From assembly GCA_035353395.1 (NCBI GenBank), contig DAOPZL010000010.1, forward strand, positions 10,491 to 74,490: a stretch of 64,000 nucleotides of DNA, given 5' to 3'. The DNA comes from UBA1801 sp035353395 (lineage in GTDB: Bacteria; Acidobacteriota; Holophagae; Holophagales; Holophagaceae). Positions 25,895-33,512 of the stretch are shown piece after piece. The notes beneath the pieces are model-generated. The model was not told the DNA's origin. It saw only the letters and a program-made list of their open reading frames with translations, and did not search any database. The number at the start of each line of letters is the position of its first letter. Position 1 is the first letter of the stretch. The translations under genes were made by a program, and so were the position numbers.

Positions 25895-26607
25895 GGACCC
25901 TTCCTGCTTCCGGCGCGCGCGGGAGCCGATGCCGGGGGATCCGCGAGCCTCCTGCCGCTGTGGGGATCCTCGATGCGGCCCGTGCCGGTGGGGCAGAGCG
26001 TCCGCAGCGCGCAGCCCCCGCAGCCGGGCTTCCGGGCGTCGCAGACCCGCCGGCCGTGCCAGATGAGCTGGTGGTGGAGGGGGATCCAGGTCTCCTTCGG
26101 GAAGATGCGGCAGAGGTCCGCCTCCACCTTCTCCGGCGTGTTCCCGGAAGACAACTCGAGGCGCCTGGCCACGCGGAAGATGTGCGTGTCCACGGCCAGG
26201 GCGGGAATGCCGAAGGCGTTCGCGAGGACGACGTTGGCGGTCTTCTGGCCGACGCCGGGGAGGGCGCCGAGGGCCTTGGGATCGCTGGGCACGATTCCGC
26301 CGTGGCGCGTCGTCAGGGCCTGGCCCAGGCCGACCAGGTTCCTGGCCTTGTTGCGGAAGAACCCGGTGGAATGGACCATGGCTTCAAGGTCGGCGAGGCT
26401 GGCCTGCGCCAGGGCCGCGGGGGTGGGGTATTTCTCGAACAGCGCGGGGGTCACCAGGTTGACCCGGGCGTCGGTGCACTGCGCCGAGAGGATGGTGGCC
26501 ACCACCAGTTGGAAGGGGTCCGCGTGCTCCAGGGCGCATCGGGCGTCGGGATAGGCCTCGTCCAGGCGGGCGAGGAGGTCGCGGAGAGCGGAAGGTGTCC
26601 AGCGCAT
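25891..26607 (-). CDS. nth: Endonuclease III
   Basis: A 238-residue DNA glycosylase/AP lyase that removes oxidised pyrimidines. The helix-hairpin-helix LPGVGQKTANVVL carries the catalytic Lys, the Asp follows in VDTHIFRVARRL, and the C-terminal 4Fe-4S cluster is complete (C-x6-C-x2-C-x5-C: CDARKPGCGGCALRTLC). The last ~30 residues are an extra Pro/Arg-rich tail. ATG 26607 is the first good start. It overlaps the mntP stop tail-to-tail. Confidence 0.93.
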   Translation of the reverse strand: MRWTPSALRDLLARLDEAYPDARCALEHADPFQLVVATILSAQCTDARVNLVTPALFEKYPTPAALAQASLADLEAMVHSTGFFRNKARNLVGLGQALTTRHGGIVPSDPKALGALPGVGQKTANVVLANAFGIPALAVDTHIFRVARRLELSSGNTPEKVEADLCRIFPKETWIPLHHQLIWHGRRVCDARKPGCGGCALRTLCPTGTGRIEDPHSGRRLADPPASAPARAGSRKGP

Positions 26608-26741
26608 GGGACCAGGATAAGGCCGTGGGCGGCCCGGGGAGCCCGTTTCCGGAAGGCCCGGCGCGCCGGTCGGGGAGGGCCGTGGAGTGTCCGGTCCGGT
26701 CATGGGCGGAAGAAACTTGCATGGATATTCATTTTTCTCTG

Positions 26742-26770
26742 TTGAACCCGTGACGATCCCCAGATACGCT
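26742..26770 (+). promoter_or_regulatory. Probable promoter of the cold-shock gene
   Basis: TTGAAC at 26742-26747 and TACGCT at 26765-26770 are separated by 17 bases. A start near 26777 would leave a leader of about 200 bases, as is typical of cspA-type genes. Confidence 0.5.
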
Positions 26771-26884
26771 TGCCGCAGTCATCCGGCTTTTTGGCAATCA
26801 TCACATCCAGCGATCATCATTGGTCGCTTGATGCATTCTGCTCTCAACCGGACGGCCTGGTCCTTTGGGCCAGCCGGATTCCAC

Positions 26885-26961
26885 GGAGCTTCGCTCCCCA
26901 CGGTACCATCGCCTGGAATGGATCGTGTGCGAACCATCCCAGGCGATGGGGCTGAGGCCCC
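26885..26961 (+). promoter_or_regulatory. Structured 5' leader of the cold-shock gene
   Basis: Three hairpins follow one another: GGAGC/GCTCC with a TTC loop (26885-26897), an 11-bp perfect stem CCATCGCCTGG/CCAGGCGATGG with a 22-base loop (26906-26949), and GGGGC/GCCCC with a TGAG loop (26948-26961) that overlaps the second by two bases. They end immediately before the GAGGAAG ribosome site, so folding could set access to the start codon. Confidence 0.65.
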
Positions 26962-26975
26962 GAGGAAGACGCATC

Positions 26976-27179
26976 ATGTCCGAAGGCACCGTCAAGTGGT
27001 TCAACTCCGAAAAGGGATACGGATTCATCACCCCCGATGAGGGTGGCCCCGATATCTTCGTTCATCACTCCGCGATCCAGTCGAAGGGGTTCCGGTCCCT
27101 CGAGGAAAAGGCCCGGGTCAGCTTCGAGATCGTCCAGGGACCCAAGGGGCCCCAGGCTTCCAACGTCGTGAAACTCTAG
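26976..27179 (+). CDS. Cold-shock protein (CspA family)
   Basis: A 67-residue single-domain RNA/DNA-binding protein. Both RNP motifs are present: KWFNSEKGYGFITP and DIFVHHSAIQ. It binds single-stranded RNA as a chaperone, likely in cold or stress. The leader is long and folded, with a GAGGAAG ribosome site. The start ATG 26976 is forced by the family's opening MSEGTVKWFN. A stem terminator follows. Confidence 0.93.
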   Translation: MSEGTVKWFNSEKGYGFITPDEGGPDIFVHHSAIQSKGFRSLEEKARVSFEIVQGPKGPQASNVVKL

Positions 27180-27199
27180 CCGGTGCCTTTCTCCGGATG

Positions 27200-27245
27200 C
27201 CGAGGGCCCCGCTGAGGGGCCCTCGGTCCGTACGGGCGTTTTTCG
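27200..27245 (+). terminator. Terminator after the cold-shock gene
   Basis: CCGAGGGCCCC and GGGGCCCTCGG form an 11-bp stem around GCTGA (27200-27226). A T-run (GTTTTTC) follows some 12 bases later. Confidence 0.65.
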
Positions 27246-27259
27246 GGCATCCTGTTCTC

Positions 27260-28189
27260 ATGTCGACGCCTCCCCCGATCGCGCTCCTCTTCCCCGGCCA
27301 GGGCACGGAAGCCGTGGGCATGTCCGCGGGATGGGCGTCCGTTCCCGCCTGGACGGAGACGCTCGAGGCCGCCGAAGCGCTGAGCGGCCTGCCCCTCCGC
27401 AGGCTCATGTCCGCCGGGCCCCTGGGGGAACTGCAGGCGGACCGGTGCGCGCCCTGCGCGGTGGTGGCCCACTCTGTCGGGCTCTTCCGGGCGCACCGGG
27501 AGGCCGGGATGCCGATGCCGAAGCTGGGCACGGGGCATTCCCTCGGGTTCTTCTCGGCGGTCGTCGCCGCGGGGGTCGTCCCCCTGGAGGCGGCGTTCGA
27601 CCTGATCAATGCGGTGGAGGATCTCTCGGAGGCCTGCTTCGGCCCCGGGACCTACGGCATGGCCTTCTTCATCGGACTGACCGAACTGGAGCTGCGGCAG
27701 GCCCTGGTGGGCCGTCCGGAGATGGTCCTTTCGAACCTCAACGGCCAGGCCCAGTTCACGGTGTCGGGCCCCCGCCCCGACCTGGAAGCCCTGCTGGGCG
27801 ACCTGGGGCCGCAGGCCATGAAATCGGGCCTGCTGCCGGTCCGGCATCCCCTGCACGGGGTCCACATGGTACCGCTGCTTCCGGCCGTGACCCGCCGCCT
27901 GGGCCGATGGACGCCCCGGGCGCCCGCCTTCCCCCTCCTCTCCCACGCGGACGGGAGGCTCCTGGAGGACGGGGGCGCGATCTGGGACGAGGCCATCGCC
28001 TCCGTGGGGCTCCCGGTGTGCTGGCCGAGGGTCGTGAAGTCCCTCCGCGCCTCGGGCTGCCGGGTCCACGAATGCGGCCACGGGGCCCAGCTCGCCAACC
28101 TCACGCGCTGGGCGGACCGGCAGCTCCAGGTGGGCTCCCTCCAGGATGCCGGGCGGCTCTCCTCGTGGGTCCCGGGTGGGGCACGATGA
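27260..28189 (+). CDS. FabD-like acyltransferase (malonyl-CoA:ACP transacylase fold)
   Basis: A 309-residue protein with FPGQGTEAVGM near the N-terminus and the nucleophile elbow GTGHSLGFFSA near residue 95. Later blocks (VSGPRPDLEALLG; HGVHMVPLLP with the second His) agree with the family. Typical FabD has Gln and Arg in fixed places (the Arg is expected near residue 117 and is not obvious here), so specificity for malonyl is uncertain; it may load a different acyl group. No fab or polyketide genes lie nearby. Start ATG 27260 is the first after the terminator. Confidence 0.75.
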   Translation: MSTPPPIALLFPGQGTEAVGMSAGWASVPAWTETLEAAEALSGLPLRRLMSAGPLGELQADRCAPCAVVAHSVGLFRAHREAGMPMPKLGTGHSLGFFSAVVAAGVVPLEAAFDLINAVEDLSEACFGPGTYGMAFFIGLTELELRQALVGRPEMVLSNLNGQAQFTVSGPRPDLEALLGDLGPQAMKSGLLPVRHPLHGVHMVPLLPAVTRRLGRWTPRAPAFPLLSHADGRLLEDGGAIWDEAIASVGLPVCWPRVVKSLRASGCRVHECGHGAQLANLTRWADRQLQVGSLQDAGRLSSWVPGGAR

Positions 28190-28278
28190 AGGTGGCGGGA
28201 ACGGGCGCGATCGCTTAGGATTCTCCCATCTCTTCCCTTCCGCGGAATCCTGTCCTGCACCTGGAGCCTGTTCCTCGC

Positions 28279-30009
28279 ATGCTGCCTTCCCAGCCGCCGT
28301 TCAACGAAGTGCTGACCAACCGTTTCGCCCAGGTGCTCTACCAGTGCCTCGAGGGCGTGGGGAGCACCAAGAGCGCCCTGTACCTCGTCGTCCAGGGCGA
28401 GGAGGGCCTGAGGTGCGTGGCCCACTACGGCTTCCCGCGCCTGGTTCCGCCCCCGGAGCGCCTGTCCCTCGAGAGCCCGCTGGTGCAGTGGGTGAAGCGG
28501 GAGCGCCGGACGTTCGCGGTGAACAACGCGTCCCAGTTCCCGGAGCTGGCAGTCCTGGTGCAGGGCTCGGAGACCCCGCGCATGCTGCTCACGCCGGTCT
28601 ACGACAAGGGGCAGTGGCTGGGGTTCCTCGCCCAGCGGGACCGGGTGAGGGGCGAGGCCTACGATGTGGACCGCGACGAGGCTCAGACGCTCACCATCTG
28701 CCAGGAGATCGTCTCCCTGGTCCACGAGTTCCGTTTCATCTTCGCGCCCGGGTCCTCCGGGGACGACCGGGCCCCTTCTCCCTGGACGGGTGCGGCGCCG
28801 GGGTCCCGGCCCGCCCTGCCCGAGGTTCCCGCCGTGCCGGTGCCGGTGCCTCCCAGCGATTCCATGTTCCCGCCCTCGGCGCAGGAGGAGGCCGCGCCGG
28901 GCCCGGCACGGGAAGGCCGGGCTCCCGGCCCCGGGGGCGGGAACGCATCCCCTTCTCGGAGCGGCGCGCCCGGCTCCGGCGTCGCGGAAGTCCGCCACGG
29001 GCTCTTCCTCCCCGAGCAGCGGACCTTCTTCTGGGAAGCCGCTTCCCTGCTGAGTTCCATCGTCCCGGTCGCGGCGGTGGCCCTGTGGATGGACGACCCC
29101 CAGGAGATGCGGCCCATCCTCGCCTACAGCCGCCTGCCCCTGTCGGCGGAGCTGAAGCAGCAGGTCCTGGCGCACGCCACCTACCATATCGCGCGGGTGG
29201 AGGAGAAGGATCTGCGGATCCTCGCCAAGTCGGAATGGGACGAGGAGAACCCCCTTCGCGGAACCTTCAGGACATACCTGCCCGTGGTCCTTCTGGAGGA
29301 GGGGGGAGGCCAGGATCTCATGCTGCTGTTCCGGCTCGAGGAGCGGCCCTTTTCGGAGCAGGAACAGACCTTCATCCAGCAGGTGTCCCGGATGCTGGGC
29401 TTCCACCTGCAGGAAGGCCGGCTGCACGAGCAGTACCACCGCGCGTTCCTCTCCGTGGCGCACCGGATCCTGTCCACGGGGGAGGGCGGCACCCCCGCCC
29501 TGCGCTCCCACAGCCTCAACACGGCGAAGCTCGTCCGGAATTTCGCGCTGCGGCTGGACCTGCCCAGCCATGAAGTGGAGGCCGTGAGCATCGCCGCGAT
29601 CCTCCACGATGTCGGCACGCTGCTGCTGGATCCGCAGATCCTCTCCAAGCCGGAACTCACCCCGGAGGACCTGGCGCGCATCCGCACCCATCCTGTCCTG
29701 GCTTCCGCCTTCCTGAAGGACTTCCGGTTCCCCTTCGACGTGCTCCGGATCATCCGGCACCACCACGAGCGCTGGGACGGAACGGGCTACCCCGACGGCC
29801 TGAAGGGCGAGGAGATTCCCATCGGCAGCCGCATCATCAGCATCATCGAGGCCTTCGAGGTCATGTCCTCCGGCCGCGGCTACACGGCCCCCAGGAACGG
29901 GCGGGCGATCCTCGAGGAACTGCGCCGGGTGGCTTCCACCCAGTTCGATCCGGCCCTGGTCTCGGACTTCATCGACTACCTCGCGTCCGTGACCAGGAAG
30001 GCCGAATAG
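28279..30009 (+). CDS. GAF / HD-GYP domain signalling protein
   Basis: A 576-residue cytosolic protein. An N-terminal GAF-like region (about 15-150) is followed by a low-complexity Pro/Ala linker, a second GAF-like region (about 235-390), and a C-terminal HD-GYP domain. HD-GYP enzymes hydrolyse cyclic di-GMP. The metal motif reads AAILHDVGTLLLD, where Lys of the usual HDxGK is replaced by Thr, while HHHERWDGTGYPDGL is intact. So catalysis may be kept or altered. It probably senses a small ligand through GAF domains and lowers c-di-GMP. Confidence 0.82.
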   Translation: MLPSQPPFNEVLTNRFAQVLYQCLEGVGSTKSALYLVVQGEEGLRCVAHYGFPRLVPPPERLSLESPLVQWVKRERRTFAVNNASQFPELAVLVQGSETPRMLLTPVYDKGQWLGFLAQRDRVRGEAYDVDRDEAQTLTICQEIVSLVHEFRFIFAPGSSGDDRAPSPWTGAAPGSRPALPEVPAVPVPVPPSDSMFPPSAQEEAAPGPAREGRAPGPGGGNASPSRSGAPGSGVAEVRHGLFLPEQRTFFWEAASLLSSIVPVAAVALWMDDPQEMRPILAYSRLPLSAELKQQVLAHATYHIARVEEKDLRILAKSEWDEENPLRGTFRTYLPVVLLEEGGGQDLMLLFRLEERPFSEQEQTFIQQVSRMLGFHLQEGRLHEQYHRAFLSVAHRILSTGEGGTPALRSHSLNTAKLVRNFALRLDLPSHEVEAVSIAAILHDVGTLLLDPQILSKPELTPEDLARIRTHPVLASAFLKDFRFPFDVLRIIRHHHERWDGTGYPDGLKGEEIPIGSRIISIIEAFEVMSSGRGYTAPRNGRAILEELRRVASTQFDPALVSDFIDYLASVTRKAE

Positions 30010-30069
30010 AGACCGTTGCTGCCCGGGAGCCGGGATGAGCTACCCTGGAGGCCTGAGGGCAACGACGGG

Positions 30070-30579
30070 ATGACCAGCGGGAGGCGGAGCGACAAGGAAC
30101 GGCAGCGCGGCTTCATCCTGGCCCTGTTGCTCGGCCTGATCACGGTGGCCGGGATCCTGCTGACGAAGGCCATGCCCTCCGTCGTCGCCGAAGTGCAGCG
30201 CGACCAGGAGGAGGAACTGATCTTCAGGGGGGAGGCCATCCGCAACGCCATGCGCCGCTACAAGGCCATGACGGGAAGCTATCCGGCCCACCTCGAGGAC
30301 CTCATGAAGGTGCGTCCCCCCATTCTCCGGAAGCTCTACAAGGACCCCATGACCGCGGACGGGGAATGGGCCGTCATCACGGCCGTGTCGCCCGGGGCCA
30401 GCGGCAGCACCGAGGGACTGCCCATCGCCGCGATCCACAGCCGCTGCCAGAAGGACAGCTTCAAGGTCTACCAGGACAGGACGCTCTGCAGCGACTGGAT
30501 CTTCGCCGCGTCCGACGACCTGCTCGGCATCTCCGCCTTCCCCGCGGACTTGGTCCAGGGGGCGACGACGACCCCATGA
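30070..30579 (+). CDS. Type II secretion/type IV pilin-like pseudopilin
   Basis: A 169-residue protein starting at ATG 30070, with a basic leader (SGRRSDKERQRG) then FILALLLGLITVAGILLTK, a class III-like signal with cleavage expected between Gly and Phe. The Glu at position 5 of mature pilins is absent. The soluble part has a GspG-like ordering (RDQEEELIFRGEAIRNAMRRY; GSYPAHLEDL; RKLYKDPMT; a disulfide-capable Cys pair CQKDSF...TLCSDW). It would be an inner-membrane minor pseudopilin of a secretion or pilus system whose other genes lie elsewhere. It overlaps no neighbour and precedes dacB by 13 bases. Confidence 0.7.
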   Translation: MTSGRRSDKERQRGFILALLLGLITVAGILLTKAMPSVVAEVQRDQEEELIFRGEAIRNAMRRYKAMTGSYPAHLEDLMKVRPPILRKLYKDPMTADGEWAVITAVSPGASGSTEGLPIAAIHSRCQKDSFKVYQDRTLCSDWIFAASDDLLGISAFPADLVQGATTTP

Positions 30580-30592
30580 ATACAGGAGAGAC

Positions 30593-31738
30593 ATGTTGAA
30601 GCTGCTCGTTGCCGCCCTGGTGTCGCTGGCGATGGCTCTGCCGGGGCAGGCCCAGACGTTCCGCGGCTGGATCCGGGGCCTGGAGAGGCGGGACGTCAAG
30701 GTTTCCGCGGGCTTGTGGGACCTGGCCACCGGGAAGCTCCTGCAAGGCTACCGGCCGACGCTGGCCCTGACCCCGGCCTCCACCACCAAGGTGGTCTCCA
30801 CCTACGCCCTCCTGAAGTCCGTGAAGCCCAACGATGTCGTGGAGACGGAGATCTGGGGCACGCGGGTCGGCGACACGGTGACCGGGGACCTGGTCTTCAA
30901 GGGGGCGGGGGACCCCATGCTCGTTTCGGAGCGCATCTGGCTCATGGCCCACGATCTCAAGGCCAAGGGCATCCTGCGCGTGCTCGGCGGCATCCGCCTC
31001 GACCAGAGCGCCTTCGACGCCCAGGTCTACGGCACGGGCTGGGAAAGCACCAGCGAGAATTCCACCCCGCCCATCCTGCCCTTGTCCGTGAACTTCAACC
31101 GCGACGAGCAGGGCAGGATCCTCCACGATCCGGGTCCCCTGGCCGTGGAGACCCTCACCCGCATCTTCCGGGAAGCCGGCCTCCAGATCCTCGAGCAGCC
31201 CGTCGAGGATGGCGAGATGACGAAGCTCCTCTCCTGCGCCTCGCCTCCCCTGAGGACGCTGGTGCAGAGCATCAACAAGTATTCGAACAACTTCATGATC
31301 GAGATGCTGGTCAAGCGCCTGGGGGAGGGAAGCTGGTCCGGGGGCGTCCAGAAGATCCAGGCCTTCTACAAGAGCGTCCTCGGCCTGGACGAGAACCTGA
31401 TCGCCATCACCGACGGGTCGGGGCTCAGCAAGGAGAACCAGCTCTCCGCCAGGACGCTGGCGACGGTGCTCCGGTCCGCCTGGAACGACTACGAGGTGGG
31501 ACCGGAGTTCGTGGCCTCCCTCAAGGTGATCGGCGGGGAGCCCTGGGAACTCTCGGTGAAGGACCCCACGCTTGAGCGCCGCATCCGGTGCAAGACGGGG
31601 CACCTCTCGGGCGTCAACAGCGTCTGCGGCTACCTCCAGACCCCGAAAGGGAAGCTGCGGGTCTTCGCGATCATCCTCAACGGCGAGGACATCAAGAACG
31701 AGGACGTCTGGTCCATGGTGGCCCGCTGGGCAAACTGA
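30593..31738 (+). CDS. dacB: D-alanyl-D-alanine carboxypeptidase/endopeptidase (PBP4, S13 family)
   Basis: A 381-residue periplasmic peptidase with a Sec signal (MLKLLVAALVSLAMALPGQAQ). The serine-peptidase motifs occur in order: SxxK in TPASTTKVVS, SxN in KYSNNFMIEM, and KTG in CKTGHLSGVNSVCG. It trims or cleaves peptidoglycan crosslinks. The family usually has a large insert between SxxK and SxN; here the spacing is compatible with a shorter form. A good AGGAGAG ribosome site precedes ATG 30593. Confidence 0.88.
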   Translation: MLKLLVAALVSLAMALPGQAQTFRGWIRGLERRDVKVSAGLWDLATGKLLQGYRPTLALTPASTTKVVSTYALLKSVKPNDVVETEIWGTRVGDTVTGDLVFKGAGDPMLVSERIWLMAHDLKAKGILRVLGGIRLDQSAFDAQVYGTGWESTSENSTPPILPLSVNFNRDEQGRILHDPGPLAVETLTRIFREAGLQILEQPVEDGEMTKLLSCASPPLRTLVQSINKYSNNFMIEMLVKRLGEGSWSGGVQKIQAFYKSVLGLDENLIAITDGSGLSKENQLSARTLATVLRSAWNDYEVGPEFVASLKVIGGEPWELSVKDPTLERRIRCKTGHLSGVNSVCGYLQTPKGKLRVFAIILNGEDIKNEDVWSMVARWAN

Positions 31739-31774
31739 CGGCTTTCCGTTCCATAATCAGGACAGGAGGGGAGC

Positions 31775-32152
31775 ATGGCCAAGATCGCCATCGTGGATGA
31801 CAGCCGGCTGGCCCGCCTGTTCACCGCGAGCTGCCTGAAGAACCTGGGCCACGAACTCCGGGAGATCGAACCCACCAGCGTCTTCGATGTCATGGAACGC
31901 CTGCGGGAGGATCCTCCGGCGCTGGTCCTCATGGACTACCTGATGCCGAACTGCCCAGGACTCAGCCTGGCGCGGGCCCTGCGCGAGGATCCCGGCCTCC
32001 GCTACGTGAAGATCCTCATGATCAGCGCCCATCGGGACGAGGACATCCAGCTGTGCCTCAAGCGCCTGGGCGTGGAATCGTTCATGTCGAAGCCCTTCGA
32101 CGCGAAGACCCTCGTGGAGACGGTGGAAGGCCTCCTTCAGCCGGGCTGGTGA
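31775..32152 (+). CDS. CheY-like response regulator
   Basis: A 125-residue receiver domain without an output domain. The pocket is Asp8-Asp9, the phospho-acceptor Asp54 (VLMDYLMPNCPG), Ser84 in place of the usual Thr, and Lys106 (MSKPF). It begins after GGAGGGG and ends just before the second gap. Partner kinase is unknown. Confidence 0.85.
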   Translation: MAKIAIVDDSRLARLFTASCLKNLGHELREIEPTSVFDVMERLREDPPALVLMDYLMPNCPGLSLARALREDPGLRYVKILMISAHRDEDIQLCLKRLGVESFMSKPFDAKTLVETVEGLLQPGW

Positions 32153-32158
32153 GGACGA

Positions 32159-32258
32159 NNNNNNNNNNNNNNNNNNNNNNNNNNNNNNNNNNNNNNNNNN
32201 NNNNNNNNNNNNNNNNNNNNNNNNNNNNNNNNNNNNNNNNNNNNNNNNNNNNNNNNNN
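32159..32258. other. Assembly gap of 100 N
   Basis: Exactly 100 unknown bases. The end of the ABC transporter ATPase gene is lost in it. The size is a placeholder. Confidence 0.95.
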
Positions 32259-33502
32259 AAGAGTTCGCCGAAACGGGCCCACGCGACCAGGGTCTGGAAG
32301 GTCTGTTCGGAATTCTCCATGGGCAGGCGCGCCGCGATCTCGTGGATGACTTCTTCCTTGGACAGCTCTCCTTCCCTGAGCTGCAGGAGCTCCAGGACGA
32401 CGCGGAAGAGGCGCAGCGTGAGCAGCTGCTCCCGCCAGATGTCCTTGCGCTCGTCGATGTCCGCTTCCATGAACTGGAGGCCGAGGGTATTGAACTTCAC
32501 GCCGCGCTTGGGGGTGTCCACCAGGTTGAGCATCTCCGCGGCCTTGACCATGGAGAGTACCGACTCGAAGGAGACCTGGGTCTGGCTGGCGATCTGGTAG
32601 ATGTCGCACGACCCGCCCTGGGTCTCCAGGAATTCCAGGAGCCCCAGCACGTCGGACGAGCCGACGTGGGGGATGGGCTCGATGGGCGTGGGGAGGTTCG
32701 CCGGGCTGGGGCCGCTCACCTCCACGTCGGGCAGCTCCGCCGAGGTGATGATGTCGTGGATGCGGTCCGCCAGGACCCGGTAGTCGCGGGAACGGGTGTT
32801 GCGGGGGCGGGGCAGGGGATTCTCGACGATCGTCCGGATGTGGGTGGGGTTGCCGCTCAGGATCACGACGCGGTCGGCCATGAGGACGGCTTCCTGGACG
32901 GAATGGCTCACGAGGACGATGGAGCTGGGATTCCGTTCGGCGTCCTGCCAGATGTCGATCAGCTCGGCCCGGAGGCCCTCGGCGGTGAGGGCGTCCACCT
33001 GGCTGAAGGGCTCGTCCATGACGAGCACCTCGGGGTCCACGGCCAGCGCCCGGGCCACGCCGACGCGCTGCTTGCTGCCCCTCGGCAGCTCCCTGGGGTA
33101 GGCTTCCTCGAACCCCTCGAGGCCGACCTTGGCGATGGCCTGGTGCCCCTTGGTGCGGACCTCGTCCTCCGACAGGCCTTTCGCCCGCAGGCCGATGCGC
33201 ACGTTCTCCTCCACGGTCAGCCAGGGGAACAGGGCGAAGTCCTGGAACACCATGGCCACCGCGGGATTCAATCCCCTCAGCCGCTGGCGGTGGGCGCGCA
33301 CCTCGCCCTTCGAGGGGGGCGTGAGGCCGGCCAGGAGCCGGAGCAGCGTGCTCTTCCCCGAGCCGTTCGGCCCCAGGATGGCCACCACCTCGTCGTGGTG
33401 GATCTGCAGATTGATGTCCTCGAGCACGCGGAGATTCTTGCCGCGCGGGCCCGTGAACGTCTTCTGGACGCCTTTCAGCTCGCAGATGGGCGGGGCGGAC
33501 AT
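32259..33502 (-). CDS. ABC transporter ATPase with C-terminal AAA-associated domain (3' end in gap)
   Basis: At least 414 residues, ending in the gap. Walker A (LGPNGSGKS) is near residue 45, a Q-loop (VFQDFALFPWL) follows, and Walker B is VLVMDEPFSQVD. The signature motif is degenerate: ELPRGSKQRVG where LSGGxxQR would be expected. After the ATPase (about residue 250) comes a helical region (VLGLLEFLETQGGSCDIYQI and onward) matching the AAA-associated C-terminal domain of nitrate/taurine-type ABC ATPases. It would drive the adjacent tandem permease, with genes 10 bases apart. The substrate is unknown. Confidence 0.8.
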
Positions 33503-33512
33503 GGGAAATCTC

